A DNA stretch of 64,000 bases, taken from positions 6,106,001 to 6,170,000 of the forward strand of contig OU015650.1 of the NCBI GenBank assembly GCA_907165275.2, written 5' to 3'. Source of the DNA: Zygaena filipendulae (Eukaryota > Arthropoda > Insecta > Lepidoptera > Zygaenidae). Positions 13,561 to 25,770 of this stretch are shown piece after piece. Below the pieces are notes generated by a model. It saw only the letters and a program-made list of their open reading frames with translations. It was not told where the DNA came from and made no database searches. Made by a program: the position numbers and the translations under genes. Each line of letters starts with the position of its first letter. Position 1 is the first letter of the stretch.

Positions 13561-15907
13561 CGCGAGATTTGCGGCCAATGACACGGTCGATTAATTATAG
13601 GTAACTACTGTATTAAACCCGGCCAGTGACACTTGTTTTTCTTACGTGAGCGACATATCGAAATAGGTACTTTTCACAGGAGTTGTAATACAAATCTCTA
13701 CATAAAAGCTTATTTTTTACAAAAGCATTGAGTAGGTATAAAATATTTTTTGTATTACTGTGGTTGGGTGTATGATAACATGGTCATAAAAAATTAGGTA
13801 CCTACCTATTTCGAAAAACTGTTATGAATTTACTCCTCTCCTACTGGGAAATACGCAAAACGTAACGTAGTATTTTTTCATATATGTAATTTTGATATTG
13901 TCTGTTTTTATTTCGTTAAGTAAATTAAACAACAAGTTCCAACAATATCTACATATGGTTGTACATCAATAAAATGCGAACTCTGTGACGCATGACCTAC
14001 TTTCCTCGAACAGGCTTCACCACATGATGCCTCTAAAGGTTCTTAGCTCCAAATAGTGTAATCTAACTCTTATTACAGTGTACATAGATGACAAATCTAC
14101 TCACTGAAATTACACTGACATGCAGCTGGTTATTGTAAAATGTGCGCAGAACATGCTAATGCGCTTTTCAAACATGACTCGCGATAATATGGCAGAGATA
14201 CGAGTAATTTCGGCTGACGCGGGAGCGAGTGAAAGTAAAGTTATGCAACTTTCTACCGAGTATTTATCGCTTAATTACGCGGGTCGGAATTTTGTTACGA
14301 ATTCAAATAATATAAATGAATAAATAATTAGTTATTCGTATTAATGCGCTTATAAATTGTTTTAGTAAGTATATGGAACATTACTGATAAGAAAAAAAAG
14401 TTTTTTCAAACTAATATTAATTTCAACTGTCGACGATTATTAAGTGATTGTACCAACCGATCCTAAGTAAAAGAGATTTTTTAAATTTAAAGTAAAGGTA
14501 AAATTTCATGAGTTAATCAAAATATAGTTCAAGACTTCTTTCAAACAAAACAATCAATCTGCATAGCTTAATAAAGAAATCCTTAGTGTTGCGATAACTG
14601 AAAACTTAGATTGTAAAGAGTTAAAAACCTTTCTAACATTGATATACCACACCAAGTAAATCAATGATTTCTAAAAGAAAACTGTACTATCTACCTATCC
14701 TAAGACCCAGATGTTGTTACATACGTAGGTACGTACAGTCACTAATCCTTTCCAGGTGAAATTTTCTCTTTTAGATTAAATAGGATTTATTTCCCATTAT
14801 CAAATTCAAAATTACATTAAATTGTAATTTCATATAAGTACCTATATGTCAAAAAAAATAATTAGACAAATATTTGTGTAGTACGTACACAATGTCAAAA
14901 ATGTAAAGATGCGGAAATGAAATATCTAGTTATAAAGTCAAATTAATAAAATAAGAGGAATACCACAATTTGAGGTTCATATCCATCCATTACAACTCTT
15001 GAACTCACAATACACCTCTAGATCAAACATCATTAAAAAACTACCTTTTCAGGGATGTTTTCAGCTCGGATCCAGTAGAGATAGCCAAAAGGTTTCAGGA
15101 TAACACAGCCAGATACCGATCACTGTTCTTGAGCACAAAATCACTTAATTGGGATGGTCACTGTCCTAAATGATTTCTGGATTGTTTATAATAATATGTC
15201 ACTTTCGTTTTCGCGCCGCGCGGCGCGTGCTGTCGGTGCGGTGAAGTGATGCGCGTGCGCAGGGGTTCAACGGCGTCAAACGCACTGGACGCGCCCGCCG
15301 GCCGCACCAACGTTATATACGCGTGAAAGTTGCGTTTGCGCCTGCATTGCATCCAAGCCTCTATCCCGGATCACGATGCTCTTGCCGGTACTTGATGTCG
15401 AAATCCTTTGATGACGCTTATGATGTCATACGCGCCTTAAAAAAGTTATTTCGCTTGTTTCGGTTGAAGTATTAGAAAGCATCGACCAAATTCTTCATCC
15501 GTATTGAAATTCCTATGTATTACGCAATACATATCTAGGAATTAAATAAATACGTATCGTTTAAAATTTCAATGGATCGTCGAAAGAATATTTAATAGAA
15601 TATTTAATTTAGTAAAAAAATACATTTTGTGAAGACATGCGAACGTTTTTCAATAAGTCGTTATGTAGGTAAATTATTTTAGACGTTCCAGGACTTTTAT
15701 GTAGAGACATAAAAACTACTGTGTAACTATAAATAATGGCAAAAATGTTATCGAATCAATCATGTGGTCATTGTACCATTTTGATGTAATGTTAAATAAT
15801 TGTGGTGAAGCCCCAGATATCATGCTAATATACTTTTGTGTAAATATAATAATTCACACTTACCATATAATACATACCTACTCAGAGTAAAACTTGTCTC
15901 ATAAATG
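13561..15907. other. gene-free stretch with CpG-rich patch
   Basis: No exon supported. A CpG-rich patch at 15200-15330 contains GCGCCGCGCGGCGCG and a TTATATA at about 15314 next to GTGAAAGTTGCG. It could be a promoter or 5' UTR of an unmodelled transcript, in either direction. The 68-codon ORF at 14120-14323 has nothing to support it. Confidence 0.45.
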
Positions 15908-15916
15908 TTTGCCGTG

Positions 15917-15942
15917 GTGCGGGACTCGAACCCGCGACACCA
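15917..15942 (-). repeat. tRNA-related SINE head
   Basis: The minus strand reads TCGCGGGTTCGAGTCCCGCA, a perfect pol III B box inside a T-arm-like palindrome. No cloverleaf forms around it, so it is SINE-derived and not a tRNA gene. Confidence 0.6.
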
Positions 15943-15949
15943 GACGTGA

Positions 15950-16315
15950 CAGCGATGATAGTTTAGTGGTTGGTGCGTTCGTATCAAACGCTACAAAGTC
16001 GTAAGTTCAAACCCTAACAATGTGCTTGAGCTGTTGGTGAAGGAAAAACATCGTGAGAAAACCATAGAATTGTGGGAGGGCACTCTCTTGTGCCTGGCTG
16101 ACTAGCTACCACATTCAAGTTGAAAATCTGTCGCCAAGCACCTAAAGGTGTGTTTCGGCAGCCTCATTTGAAAGCCACTTCTCGTTCCCAGTCCAGAACG
16201 GCAACGCACCTGCATGCCCCATGGTGTTGCAGATGTCCATAGGTGGCGGTAAACACTTACCATCAGGTGTGCCACCTGCCCGTTTGCCCCCTAAGACATA
16301 AAAAAATAACAGGCC
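15950..16315 (+). mobile_element. tRNA-derived SINE
   Basis: The head has an A-box-like TAGTTTAGTGGTTGGTGCG (about 15959-15976) and a B-box-like AGTTCAAACCC (16004-16013). The body then runs to GGCGGTAAACACTTACCATC, GTTTGCCCCCTAAG and an A-rich end at about 16310. I recognise this tail motif as common to lepidopteran SINE/LINE 3' ends. Length about 365 bp. It abuts an oppositely oriented SINE head at 15917-15942. Confidence 0.65.
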
Positions 16316-18444
16316 GATTCGCTAACCACTACACAAACTGAGCGTTTATGGTATTATTTAATTAACGCGGGTGAAACCGCGGGGCACAGCTAGTACTACA
16401 TATTTCAGTTACTCCCAAAACAACTCGAAATAAAACCTCAAGAACAAAAATTTAATTGTTTATCATGAATAGAAAACCGTCTCGTAGCGCTTTGTAGACT
16501 ACTAATTGAACTCATATAAAAGACTTCAACGCGGTTTGGTCTGAATTATGCATTCAATTAATAATGCAAATAAAAAGTGAAAGAGTATACTTATTACTTA
16601 GTTAATGGAATATTCTTTCACTTTTTATAAATAGATATTTGTTCTAAGTACCTAGTAAATAAGAATAAAACGATCAATAAATTAAATAATTACACAAAGG
16701 TGTTTGTGTTATGTGTATATTTTAAAGCGTAGATATCATTTGGGAGATGGTTTAAAGCATTTTATAAGGTCCCACACCCTGAATTTTTTGATTTCCACCC
16801 CATTGATGAAAATTGAAAAAGAACAAAAGGGGAGCACACTTATGACTTTAGAAACGCTTCAATTTGGTTTTTCAAGACCTGCAACAGCACATTTGGCTAC
16901 CAAATTCTAAAAAATATATAAATTAATTAATATAAAATCAAGGAGAACCAAATATGTTATTAGTGCTTATGCATGATTACAGAGCTGACCGGCACGCATA
17001 GTGATATCGTATCCGGTCATTCACCCAGAGAAAAGAAACACATGTTAAGATGAAAACAGAAAGTGTTATATACTTAACTGAATTCGTGCACCTTACAATG
17101 GGCAATTTATAAAATTTTACTCTCTCCGTCAATTTATTGTTTTTGTTCGCTGCCTTACTACATGTGGCTACTGCAGACTGCCGCGAAACTGGGCAGTCGG
17201 GTAGCGGCCCATACACCCTCATATGAAAAGAAAATACATATAAAAAGGCGTATCTTTTATTTGAGCTAGCCGAAGATTATGACTACCACGAACCTCACAA
17301 CTTCTCCTTTTTGAAAGTCAGTTACATAGCAGAAAATACATATTTAATGAATCAACTCTATGGAATACGAATAATATGGATTTAAATCAGTCTTTCTCAA
17401 AGTGGGCGATAACGCTCCCCTGTGGGTGTTGGAGACCTACAGGGGGCGTTAAGGGGCCCACATAAAATGAGGGCATTGGTGTGGTTTAGGGGGCGATGGT
17501 TGATTTGTGTATTCTTTTTCGCACGTATTTCATATGTAGTATGTATGTATGTAGCATGTGTACCTATGACCTTTTTTTAATTTACTTACCGAGCATGTTG
17601 ACTTTTATTTCAAATTTACATTTGCTTTAATTGAAAACATAATAGTAGGTATAGATATAAATCTACGTGGATCAGTGCTGCGTTCTTTTCGCAACAATAA
17701 TGTGGGTGGATGTCACAATACAACTCGTTACAAGCGGAACCGAAACGTATTCGGGTTGTTCGAACATTAGTCACTGTAGTCGAAGAAATGGTGCTATGCT
17801 ATCCACTCGTATACATAGTATTAACAAACAATATTATGTCTAATCATACCAAATGTTCATTTACATAAGCTGGATTATTTATTATTGTTTAAATTTCTCA
17901 ATGAAGTGTTGGAAAGTTTTCTCTTGTTGCAGAACATGTCTTATTTAGCTTTAAGCTCTCTCTTAACCCTGTATTTGAGCTTATTTACGTAATAATATTA
18001 AGATTAGCTCATGCGACAATTTCCGCATTCAATTGTAAACACTATCGATATAAAGAATAACCTATCTGTTGACTTAACCTATCTGTTTATTATTTTATTT
18101 TTATTTATTCAAAAAGTAGATATTCATCGTACATTAAAAAAAAAAGGTTGCTAGTATTAAGCACAATCACTTACAGGTAAACCACACAAAAATATAGTTT
18201 AACTTGAAACTGAGTTACTAGAGTCAACTGCACTCCTCATTAAGCGATAAAAGTTACCATTTTAACTAATATTCACATTTATAAGGTGACTACGATATTA
18301 AATTCACTAAAGGTCTGCGTAATCCAAATAGGGATATAATTATGTGAACTCATTGAGCAATCTACTTAGTCTGACTACACAGGAGAATTAGCGCCGAGTA
18401 CAGTTCTACGGAATGGACCCACAAGTGGGGGAATGGCAGCTTGT
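16316..18444. other. gene-free stretch
   Basis: Holds a short CCCGCGG remnant (16363-16395), a diverged repeat containing TTTGAGCTAGCCGAAGA (17258-17275; the same string occurs near 25676) and a block starting TTTCTCAAAGTGGGCGATAA at about 17393 with an opposing GGGGGCGTTA, resembling a hAT-type MITE end. No exon supported. Confidence 0.45.
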
Positions 18445-18600
18445 GGGTATATCAATCAATCAAATATACTTTATTGCACACACAGAGAAGTATTTACCAA
18501 AACACAAAACATATGGATACGTACAATGAGGCGACGTATATTATAGTTATATCCTGGGCACTCGAAAATTAAAGCATCTTAGTAAAGATGCTTTAATTAT
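18445..18600 (-). repeat. LINE-type 3' tail and hairpin
   Basis: On the minus strand it contains TGTGTGCAATAAAGTATATT, the AATAAAG-type 3' end typical of lepidopteran CR1/RTE-like retroposons. Nearby is a perfect 14-bp hairpin, AATTAAAGCATCTT (18567-18580) against 18585-18598 with an AGTA loop. Confidence 0.5.
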
Positions 18601-19790
18601 TAAAATGTTATAAAAAAATAACAGGTCATTGTAAATTCTCCTTTTTTTTAGCAAGTGCATACATAAATGCTTCAATCCGTCTGAGTAAAAGTAACTCCGC
18701 CTCGCTATTGCAAAAGAGTATGCCAGATGCCACAAAAACCACTTTTGCAATCTTTTTAGCCGCACAAATAATATGTAGCGTAGTGCGGTCTCGATACAAC
18801 ACAGATATTAAATAGTACTCTGTGATACAACACTACAGTACTCCAATGTACTACGAATTAGAGCATTATACAAAATTTTCTTTAATTTTCATGAAATTTA
18901 GTATGCACTATGCAGGGGGTTTAGGGGCGAATAATCGATCTAACTAGATTTCATTTTTAGAAAACGTCGTTTTATCTGTGTTTTCAGGCAATTAAAAATG
19001 AGCGTTGGTACTGCTTTTCTACTACTGCATTGCTGCACTGCTTTACTGCTTTTCTTAGCTACGAGCGAAATTCGGTCGCCCAGATATTAATAGAATTATA
19101 TTCTTAGTAGGTACTATAGAATTTTAACATAGGATAATTTTTGTCCCGGTCGGAACCGTAGGACTTAGCTAATTTTAGGTGCCTAAATCACTAATGAAAT
19201 TCCGAATATTATCAGAATAAAATTTCAGTGAAATTGTAAGCACAGTAATCAAACTTGTGAAAATTTTCAAAAGAAAAATTCAGCAGGGCAATTGTGTAAC
19301 ATTTGTTGCTATCGTATTTCAGTTTCAATCATAAAAATTGCGATTTTGTGATTAATTCATTTGCATGTTAAGGCAGCTTCAACTTTTGAAGTAGGTATGT
19401 TGATTTTAGTTAATTGCTAGATATTGTAGGTGTCAAAACGTGCATACTTATTGTAATCACAAAACCGCCATGTTTTTTATTGCAACCGAAAAATTATAGA
19501 AACAAAAGTTACATATCTAATAACCCCTCAGATGATTATTTAGCCAAGAAGCTTTTGTAAAAAACTACCTATTAACTTGAGAAAAACAGTGAATGGTAGG
19601 TACATATTCCTGCTCATTATGTATGTATAAGTACAAACTAAAGTGTTCGATTTCTTCAAATCCTTATCGTGTAGCTTCTATTGTCTACCGGCTACTGTAG
19701 ACGCCTAAAAATATATCGAGTCCATGACTCATAATGTCATCGTAATAATGCAATTGTGTAACTAAAACCTGCATCAAAATAATCGTTAGA

Positions 19791-19991
19791 ATGGACGAGG
19801 CCACTTCGATTATACAATACGTGGCCGAGGCGGACGCAGTCAGAATGGGGGCGGTCCTCGATGACGTTACAGTGTATTTCATAACACGGTCCCGCGATGA
19901 CGGAGCGCAGCTACGAAGACAGAGCCGTGAGGAAAGTGAGAGCACACCAAGCGGATGTTGGCAAGGAAACCACATTAAGCTTGACTTCTAA
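19791..19991 (+). CDS. unidentified GC-rich ORF, possible exon
   Basis: A 66-codon frame opens with ATG in the context TTAGAATGG, within otherwise AT-rich DNA. Third codon positions are GC-rich, as in the confirmed exons here. The peptide is polar and acidic/arginine-rich toward its end (RSRDDGAQLRRQSREESES). A possible acceptor (CGTTAG) lies just before the ATG, and a good donor, AAA|GTGAGA, lies inside at about 19938. It could be a lone coding exon or a transposon relic. I recognise no family and find no partner exons. The opposite strand is also open across 19685-19975. Confidence 0.3.
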   Translation: MDEATSIIQYVAEADAVRMGAVLDDVTVYFITRSRDDGAQLRRQSREESESTPSGCWQGNHIKLDF

Positions 19992-21507
19992 CAAATTGGT
20001 TTGAGTTTCGAAGTATGAGAACATACTTTGCTTAATTATTCAAACTGTTTTTAAACTGTAGAAAGACTTTAACACCTTAATTACTGCATCTATTAGGTAC
20101 CTATCATCTCGAGTTGTTGATTGCATAGAAGTAATACGGTTTTGCTTCTCTGAACTCTGTACTACTACTATGTACTTATCATACGTGCCTACAATTATTA
20201 TTTTATAATTAAAAATTCTGGACTAATATAAAAAACTATAAGGGGATTGTGTCTGTTCATGAAATAGGTATTTTCGAAAATTATGTTTGGGGTGGATATT
20301 ATTGCCTACTACCTCAGACGAATTTCGTCTGAGCCTACTTATATTTCCACACCATACATATAGGTAGATAATCAAAAAGCAAATTTTATAAACACTGTAC
20401 CTACCTATATAATGTCTGTCTGTTCAAGGATTATCGCCAAAACTACCTACTGATTTAAATGGAACTTCTACGTATGGGACTTTTTTTATCTAGGTACAAC
20501 AAGGCATTCCGGAGGGAATCTCGAAGCGGACGAAATCGCAAGCAGTAGCTAGTGAGTTAATACAATGACATGCGTAGTTGATAACTCAATAGGGTAGGTA
20601 TGTAAGAAATAAAAGAAGTAAGTTTTTTTAATTTATTTATTTTATGGAAACTGTCTTCGATGTGGCGACAAACAAAATGTGTTTTCATTCCATTTACCTT
20701 CAAGTGAGTAGGTACATGTTCTGCTGGCTGCATTAGGTAGATACATAGGTAGGTACATTTCACTTATTAAGTCGTTCATTGAATTACCTTTTTTCGCACA
20801 CAAATTCTAACTTTCGCTCTGTTAAGATTGTAACAACGTGTCATAGTAAGTAGTAACAAATATAATTATGTTTCTTTTCATTGCATTGTGTGCAAATTTT
20901 TTACATCTGACACCGTACCTACTGAGCAGGAGCGTATTGTTTTATAGACGAGTTGTCACTCAAAGAAACAAGTGCAAATATAATTGGAGGCATTTACTTC
21001 AGCCATTGTTATCCTAAATGTATTGTGGACTCTCTGACTTTATCATGAAATTGTCAAAAATATAGTCTTTAATTCTTTAGTAAGTATGAACTCTTGATAG
21101 AGGTACGTACCTATTATGACAAGTTATTATAGTCGTTTATATAAATAACTTGGTAGTACCTATGTTTTAGGTATAAACGTATCGAGAGAATAGTCTGGTC
21201 CTTTTGACTACAGAGACTTCGTCTCACCAAGTAAAGAGTGAAAGTGAATTTTGTGCTTTGCCTAGTTTGAACCTCTATGACTGTGCTTATAGCGTATTAT
21301 TCATGAGCACTGCTGATTTTTGGCAAGGGTTCTGTAGGTCTCAGTGAAGACTCTTTGTTGGTATATGTACACAACGTGTTAATGAATTAAATGAAAACTA
21401 GAAAGTAGTTTGCTCAGAATCAACTAGCGAATCGATTGCACTATGTTTTAATATGGGTTATATTTTTTCATTTTTACCAGCCCATTTCTAAATTATTTAT
21501 ACATACA

Positions 21508-21575
21508 ACTAGCTGTCCCCCGCGATTTCATCCGCGGTAATTTCGGAGTTCCCGCGGAGGTTGCGGGAAAAAAGT
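21508..21575 (+). repeat. CCCGCGG-family repeat, head fragment
   Basis: Starts at CTAGCTGTCCCCCGCGATTT; the core GGAGTTCCCGCGGAGG is slightly changed. A GATAGATGGCGCG motif follows downstream. Confidence 0.65.
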
Positions 21576-22089
21576 GCGGAATCCATCGCAGACAAACAAC
21601 GTGACACGTGATTTATATATATTAGATAGATGGCGCGTACGCCGCCCGCAGAAAAAAAATCGAACCGGTAGGCGGGGGCGTAGCGCTTGGAATTTCGTAG
21701 ATAGATCACCTCCAAACTAATGTTGAATAACTTTTAAAGTATAAATGTTTTCGACATAAAATATGTTTTCATAATATTATTGCTTATTTTTTTAAATGGG
21801 GTGTATCAGATTTTTAGTTAATTCATTAACACGTTGTATACTTACCTAAGTTCATAAGCCTTCATAAAGGAAGGCCACAGATGCGAATTGTGCTATACCA
21901 TGAACCATCCCAGAATTATCTGGTGCCTCCTCCAGGATGTTGGACTACTAACCCAAAATTCTGAAGATAAATATTGTTTTTATTTTCATTGGCCATGACT
22001 TTTTAGGTAAGGTGAGTAAAACTATTGGTTGAAAATCATATTATTTGGAATAAATAATGTTATTGGCAACTGCTTCCTTCATCACTTGA

Positions 22090-22385
22090 CTATAATACAC
22101 TTTGTCAGGAGTACACGTACACGTAAAAGGACATAGGGTAATTTTATTTTATTCCCGCGCGAAATATATGAAATTAACGCGCATGAAACCGCAGGGAACT
22201 ACTAATATTATAAACGTCAAAGTAGCTGTTGGTTACCTTTTCACGTCTTAACCACTCCACCAATGATCATGAAATTTTGCATACACGTTGCCAGGGGTAG
22301 ATATAAAGAAATAGGGTACTTTTGCCCTGAAATTCCTGCGGGAAATCCGAAATTAATGCGGATAAAACCAAGCGGAACAGATAGT
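22090..22385 (-). repeat. two CCCGCGG-family repeats
   Basis: Two inverted copies, 22090-22208 and 22212-22385. The second retains TTACCTTTTCACGTCTTAAC, ATGATCATGAAATTTTGCAT and GAAATTCCTGCGGGAAATCC. Confidence 0.65.
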
Positions 22386-22659
22386 ATTATCACATATTAC
22401 TTTCTTTCTTTTCTTTCATTACAACTTTCTGTTAGTAATTTTATTGGTTACCTACCCGATACAATTAATTATGTACCTACTCAACTTATTATTTGTCGAC
22501 ACCAAAATTTAAGTTTTTTATTTTAGTCTAGTTGTGCCAGTTATCAAAAAATATTATTACTAAGTTAAAAAGTTTTCTCAGTAAGTGAATTTATGTAATT
22601 CTTTATGAGAAATAAACATCTTTAAACCTATTAAAAAGAATGACGAAATCCTAGAAATC

Positions 22660-22795
22660 TGTCACAGGCGGCGGCGCGCGGCGCAGCAGCACTCGTCGCC
22701 GCTCGCGACGACGTGACGTGGCCCGACGCGAGGCCCCGAGATGCAGCAGCACTTTCACTGCGTAAAATAGACTTCCCTAGCCGCCATTGTTCGTG
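22660..22795. promoter_or_regulatory. CpG-rich patch, possible promoter or first exon
   Basis: A dense CpG segment (GGCGGCGGCGCGCGGCGCAG, CGCTCGCGACGACG) is followed by GCCGCCATTGTT, which resembles the ATGGCGGC (YY1/Pho-type) motif seen near insect start sites. No long ORF crosses it. It lies about 700 bp beyond the 3' end of the minus-strand proline-rich gene, so it is unlikely to be that gene's promoter. Confidence 0.3.
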
Positions 22796-23218
22796 TGCTA
22801 CCTAATGCGCCTGTTGTACTTCACTTCTAGATTTGTATCCACCGACGCGTCACGAGGTTATTGACTGTGGTCTGCGTTGGAATTAGAATTGACTGCTTAT
22901 GACAAATAGAATTCGGTGAGATTGAGGCTTTTTTGATTTTCTGTTTTCTTTTCTTGCTTTTGTAAATAAATAATAATAGAATAGGTATATAAAGGCATAT
23001 CTTGACCATAGAGATTAGTTAGAGTTATTACACATAGAGCGTTAGTTTCATTCAAAATTTCGTTCGAAGTTGAAGCACAAAAATTCATTATGTGTGCGTG
23101 GAACGTGCCAAATCACGTATACAGATATTATAATACTATACTCACGTAGTACTTAAGGTGGATCCACTGCCCATGAAATTGCATCTGCGTGCGTTAAATG
23201 CGGTTATTTTTGTTTTTT

Positions 23219-23282
23219 ACCGACATCCAAAAAGGAGGAGGTTCTGCAATCGGCTGACTGCTGTGTGTATGTTTTTTATTTA
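23219..23282 (+). repeat. ACCGACTTCC-family head fragment
   Basis: ACCGACATCCAAAAAGGAGG followed by AGGTTCTGCAAT and a T-rich run. Its right edge supplies overlapping complements of AATAAA (TTTATT, about 23275-23284), which could serve as a poly(A) signal for the minus-strand gene ending at 23406. Confidence 0.5.
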
Positions 23283-23405
23283 TTTATAATTGAACAATTA
23301 AATTGCCACACATGTAGGCATAGTTAATTACATATTAATTATATTTCAGTAGGTATATTTTCAGATTATATTTTATAAAAAACAAATTAGTATCTAAACA
23401 ATAGG

Positions 23406-24760
23406 TTAACCCTGTCTTACTGCTTGGCTGTAATTGTAAGGACGGATAGGGCTTCCTCTACCCTGACTATCATAGAAATTGACTAGCTGCTTAACGGTAC
23501 CAGGACCGGGAGTCGTGATGGGTCCCGCCACGGGAGCTGGATTCAAGGGTTTTGGTTGAATTGGAGTCGGTGCTTGATTGACTGCTGGTTTGGGAGTAAT
23601 TGCTGGTTTTGTAGTTACCACTGGGGCTGGTCTCAGTGTTGGGGTTTGAGCCGGCTTTGATGCTATTGGCTGTGATATAGGGGCTCTGCTGGGTTGATTT
23701 GAACTGGCCGAGTTCGGGGGCGCAAGTTGCGGAGTCTGTTGAGTGTTAAGCCCCGGTCGCATGCCGCCGCCTCCCTCCATGTTAATGAAATTGACAACTG
23801 CATTTTTGTCAATTGGTACCGACTTGCGACCTGTAGGTAAAGTGGAAATGTGATAGAGCTATATTTCTATTCAGTAATATAATTTGAAGTACCAGCTAGA
23901 GTAGCTTTGTGATTTGTTTAGGTCAAGTCTTGCAAAGTGAATCAGAACCACGTCCTCTTATCCTGCGAAGGTAAATCTTTATATTTTGGTTTAATTTCTG
24001 AGACAATGCATTTTTTGGCAAACACAATGACATCCAGGATTAGCTCCAGAGAAAGGATATTTTCATCTGTCTGTTTCACAGATACGAAACTTTGTGTAAG
24101 TACGTATTTTATTATGATAGCTGGTTTTAAGTTTTACCATAGTCTAGGGAACTCCTAAATGGCGAGCAGCACGTTCTTGAAATATTGTATACATGACTAC
24201 TGCACTAAGGTTGACTTATAACGAAGGGAACTCGTCAGCCGTTAACAGCACAGACACAAAATGTTATAACTGCTGGCAGTTGTAGTAAAGCTTATTTGTT
24301 TTTGAACATGTTTTTACGTCTTTTTGAAATCAATATGTATACATTATTCATATTTTTTTATTTATATCTATTCAATACGATGTGCTCCGCGGTTACACGC
24401 GCATGAGTTTAAGTTTAGGAATCCCACAGGAACTTCAAAGTAGCTTAATTTGCTCCTAATGACATCAGCTAGTTAGCAGTGAAACTTCTGTCAAAATCGG
24501 TCCAACCGTTTCGGAGATTCACCCGCGTGAGTTTCGGAATTCCCGCAGTAATTTCAAACTTCTTTTATAAAAACTTTGTCCTGACAATAATGAACACAAA
24601 AAAAAGTTTATCTAATTTGGTGGAGTCGTTTGCAAGTTATATGCTTAACAACACATTTGCCGATTCATTTTTATTTATATAGATGAAATACACAATGGAA
24701 AAGATACTCACATTCGACAGAGAAGATAGCAAACAACAACAGATATCCAAATACCTTCAT
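23406..24760 (-). CDS. small secreted proline-rich EndoU-linker-like protein
   Basis: Two exons, 24760-24712 and 23830-23406, join in phase 1 across an 881-bp intron (donor T|GTGAGT, acceptor CTACAG|GT) to give 157 residues. Residues 1-16 (MKVFGYLLLFAIFSVE) form a clear signal peptide; the mature chain begins near CRKSVPIDKN. A glycine-rich GGGG, a proline/threonine/alanine-rich low-complexity middle and a C-terminal block, GTVKQLVNFYDSQ...YSQAVRQG, follow. That block matches GKVKDIVNFYNN...YSSILKG in the linker of the full EndoU protein at 45525-50181, and both proteins have a signal-peptide exon ending in phase 1. Here the chain stops just after the block and no EndoU-domain exon follows. 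It may be a secreted paralogue that lost the nuclease part, or a remnant. The exon join is inferred. Confidence 0.7.
24380..24620 (+). repeat. CCCGCGG-family repeat, diverged
   Basis: Contains CTCCGCGGTTACACGCGC and, lower down, GAGATTCACCCGCGTGAGTT. The same two-part arrangement recurs at 40023-40335. It lies within the intron of the proline-rich gene. Confidence 0.55.
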
Positions 24761-25080
24761 TTTAATCGGCGACTCCAAACTCACAACTTATTCCCAAGAT
24801 GCCAATTTAGTAACTGTAAACAACTGTCGAAGGATTTCCACGAGGCTGTCAAAGTAATTTATTAAAAGATTTTGTACCCAACACACCAGTCTACCAAAGC
24901 ACTGCTAGATTCTACTAGGTGCGTATGCAATTTAACTTCGTGATTTGAGAGACCTTTGACGGTGACACATGACCTCATTTGATAACATGTTTCTCGATAA
25001 ATTAAACTCCTTCGGAGATTTAATTTCGTGTATTGCATTTAAATATATAAATAATTGCTTATCGGAAAAATAATAAAAAA

Positions 25081-25432
25081 ACCGACTTCCAAAAACACAA
25101 AACTAAAAAGCTAAAAATAACCAAATACCGATTTTATCCGAAAGACAAAAACACACGTAGGTAATATTATTATTGTTTTGTGCTACCACTGATCGGTTTG
25201 AATTCGGTGACAAGCCCGCTGCTGTCTGCCCACTTGGGTTAATTGTTCTGCTCACCAAGAACTGGTGGCAGGCGTCGACTTAGCCCATCTACCCCTCCAT
25301 ATTTGGTCACCGACTTCATACCGATCAGTGGTAGCACAAGCCAATAATAATATTACGTGTGTTTTTGTCTTTCGGATTAAATCGGTATTTGGTTATTTTT
25401 AGCTTTTTAGTTTTGTGTTTTTGGAAGTCGGT
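25081..25432. mobile_element. foldback element with long inverted arms
   Basis: The left arm (25081-25211) starts ACCGACTTCCAAAAACACAA. The right arm (25306-25432) is its near-complete inverted copy, differing at a few positions. The 94-bp spacer includes CTGCTCACCAAGAACTGGTG. About 130 bp of arm pairing makes this the largest palindromic structure in the window. A related single-armed copy is at about 59360-59640. Non-coding. Confidence 0.8.
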
Positions 25433-25770
25433 TTTAATTTTTTTGTTAAAATTTTGTTTATTTCTCGCTTTTAAGTGACTTATTTCGTAATTTTTGTAAC
25501 GACGCGGCCGTATGCCACTCGTTACGATATCCCGCCTCATTTCTAATATTTATTTATTTTTTAATCTGTTCCTTTTATATTTAATATTTGACTTTTTACT
25601 TTTTTGAAAGAACTAGATACGATTTGAAGAATACAAAAGCTCTAATTTACTAAATTTATCTTTTATTATTTTTATTTGAGCTAGCCGAAGACCATACTAT
25701 TTCCGAACCCGACAATTGGGTGTCGGGTGACAATAGGGATGATGACAACTTTTGAAAATCAAAATTTTAA

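Noticed and set aside
20300..20340. Minus-strand TGAGGTAGTAGG (20305-20316) next to a 10-bp inverted repeat, resembling let-7.
   Set aside because: Only the first 12 bases match let-7 and the rest diverges. The motif sits on the 3' arm of a hairpin with almost no loop. AGGTAGGT-type runs are frequent here, so chance is likely.
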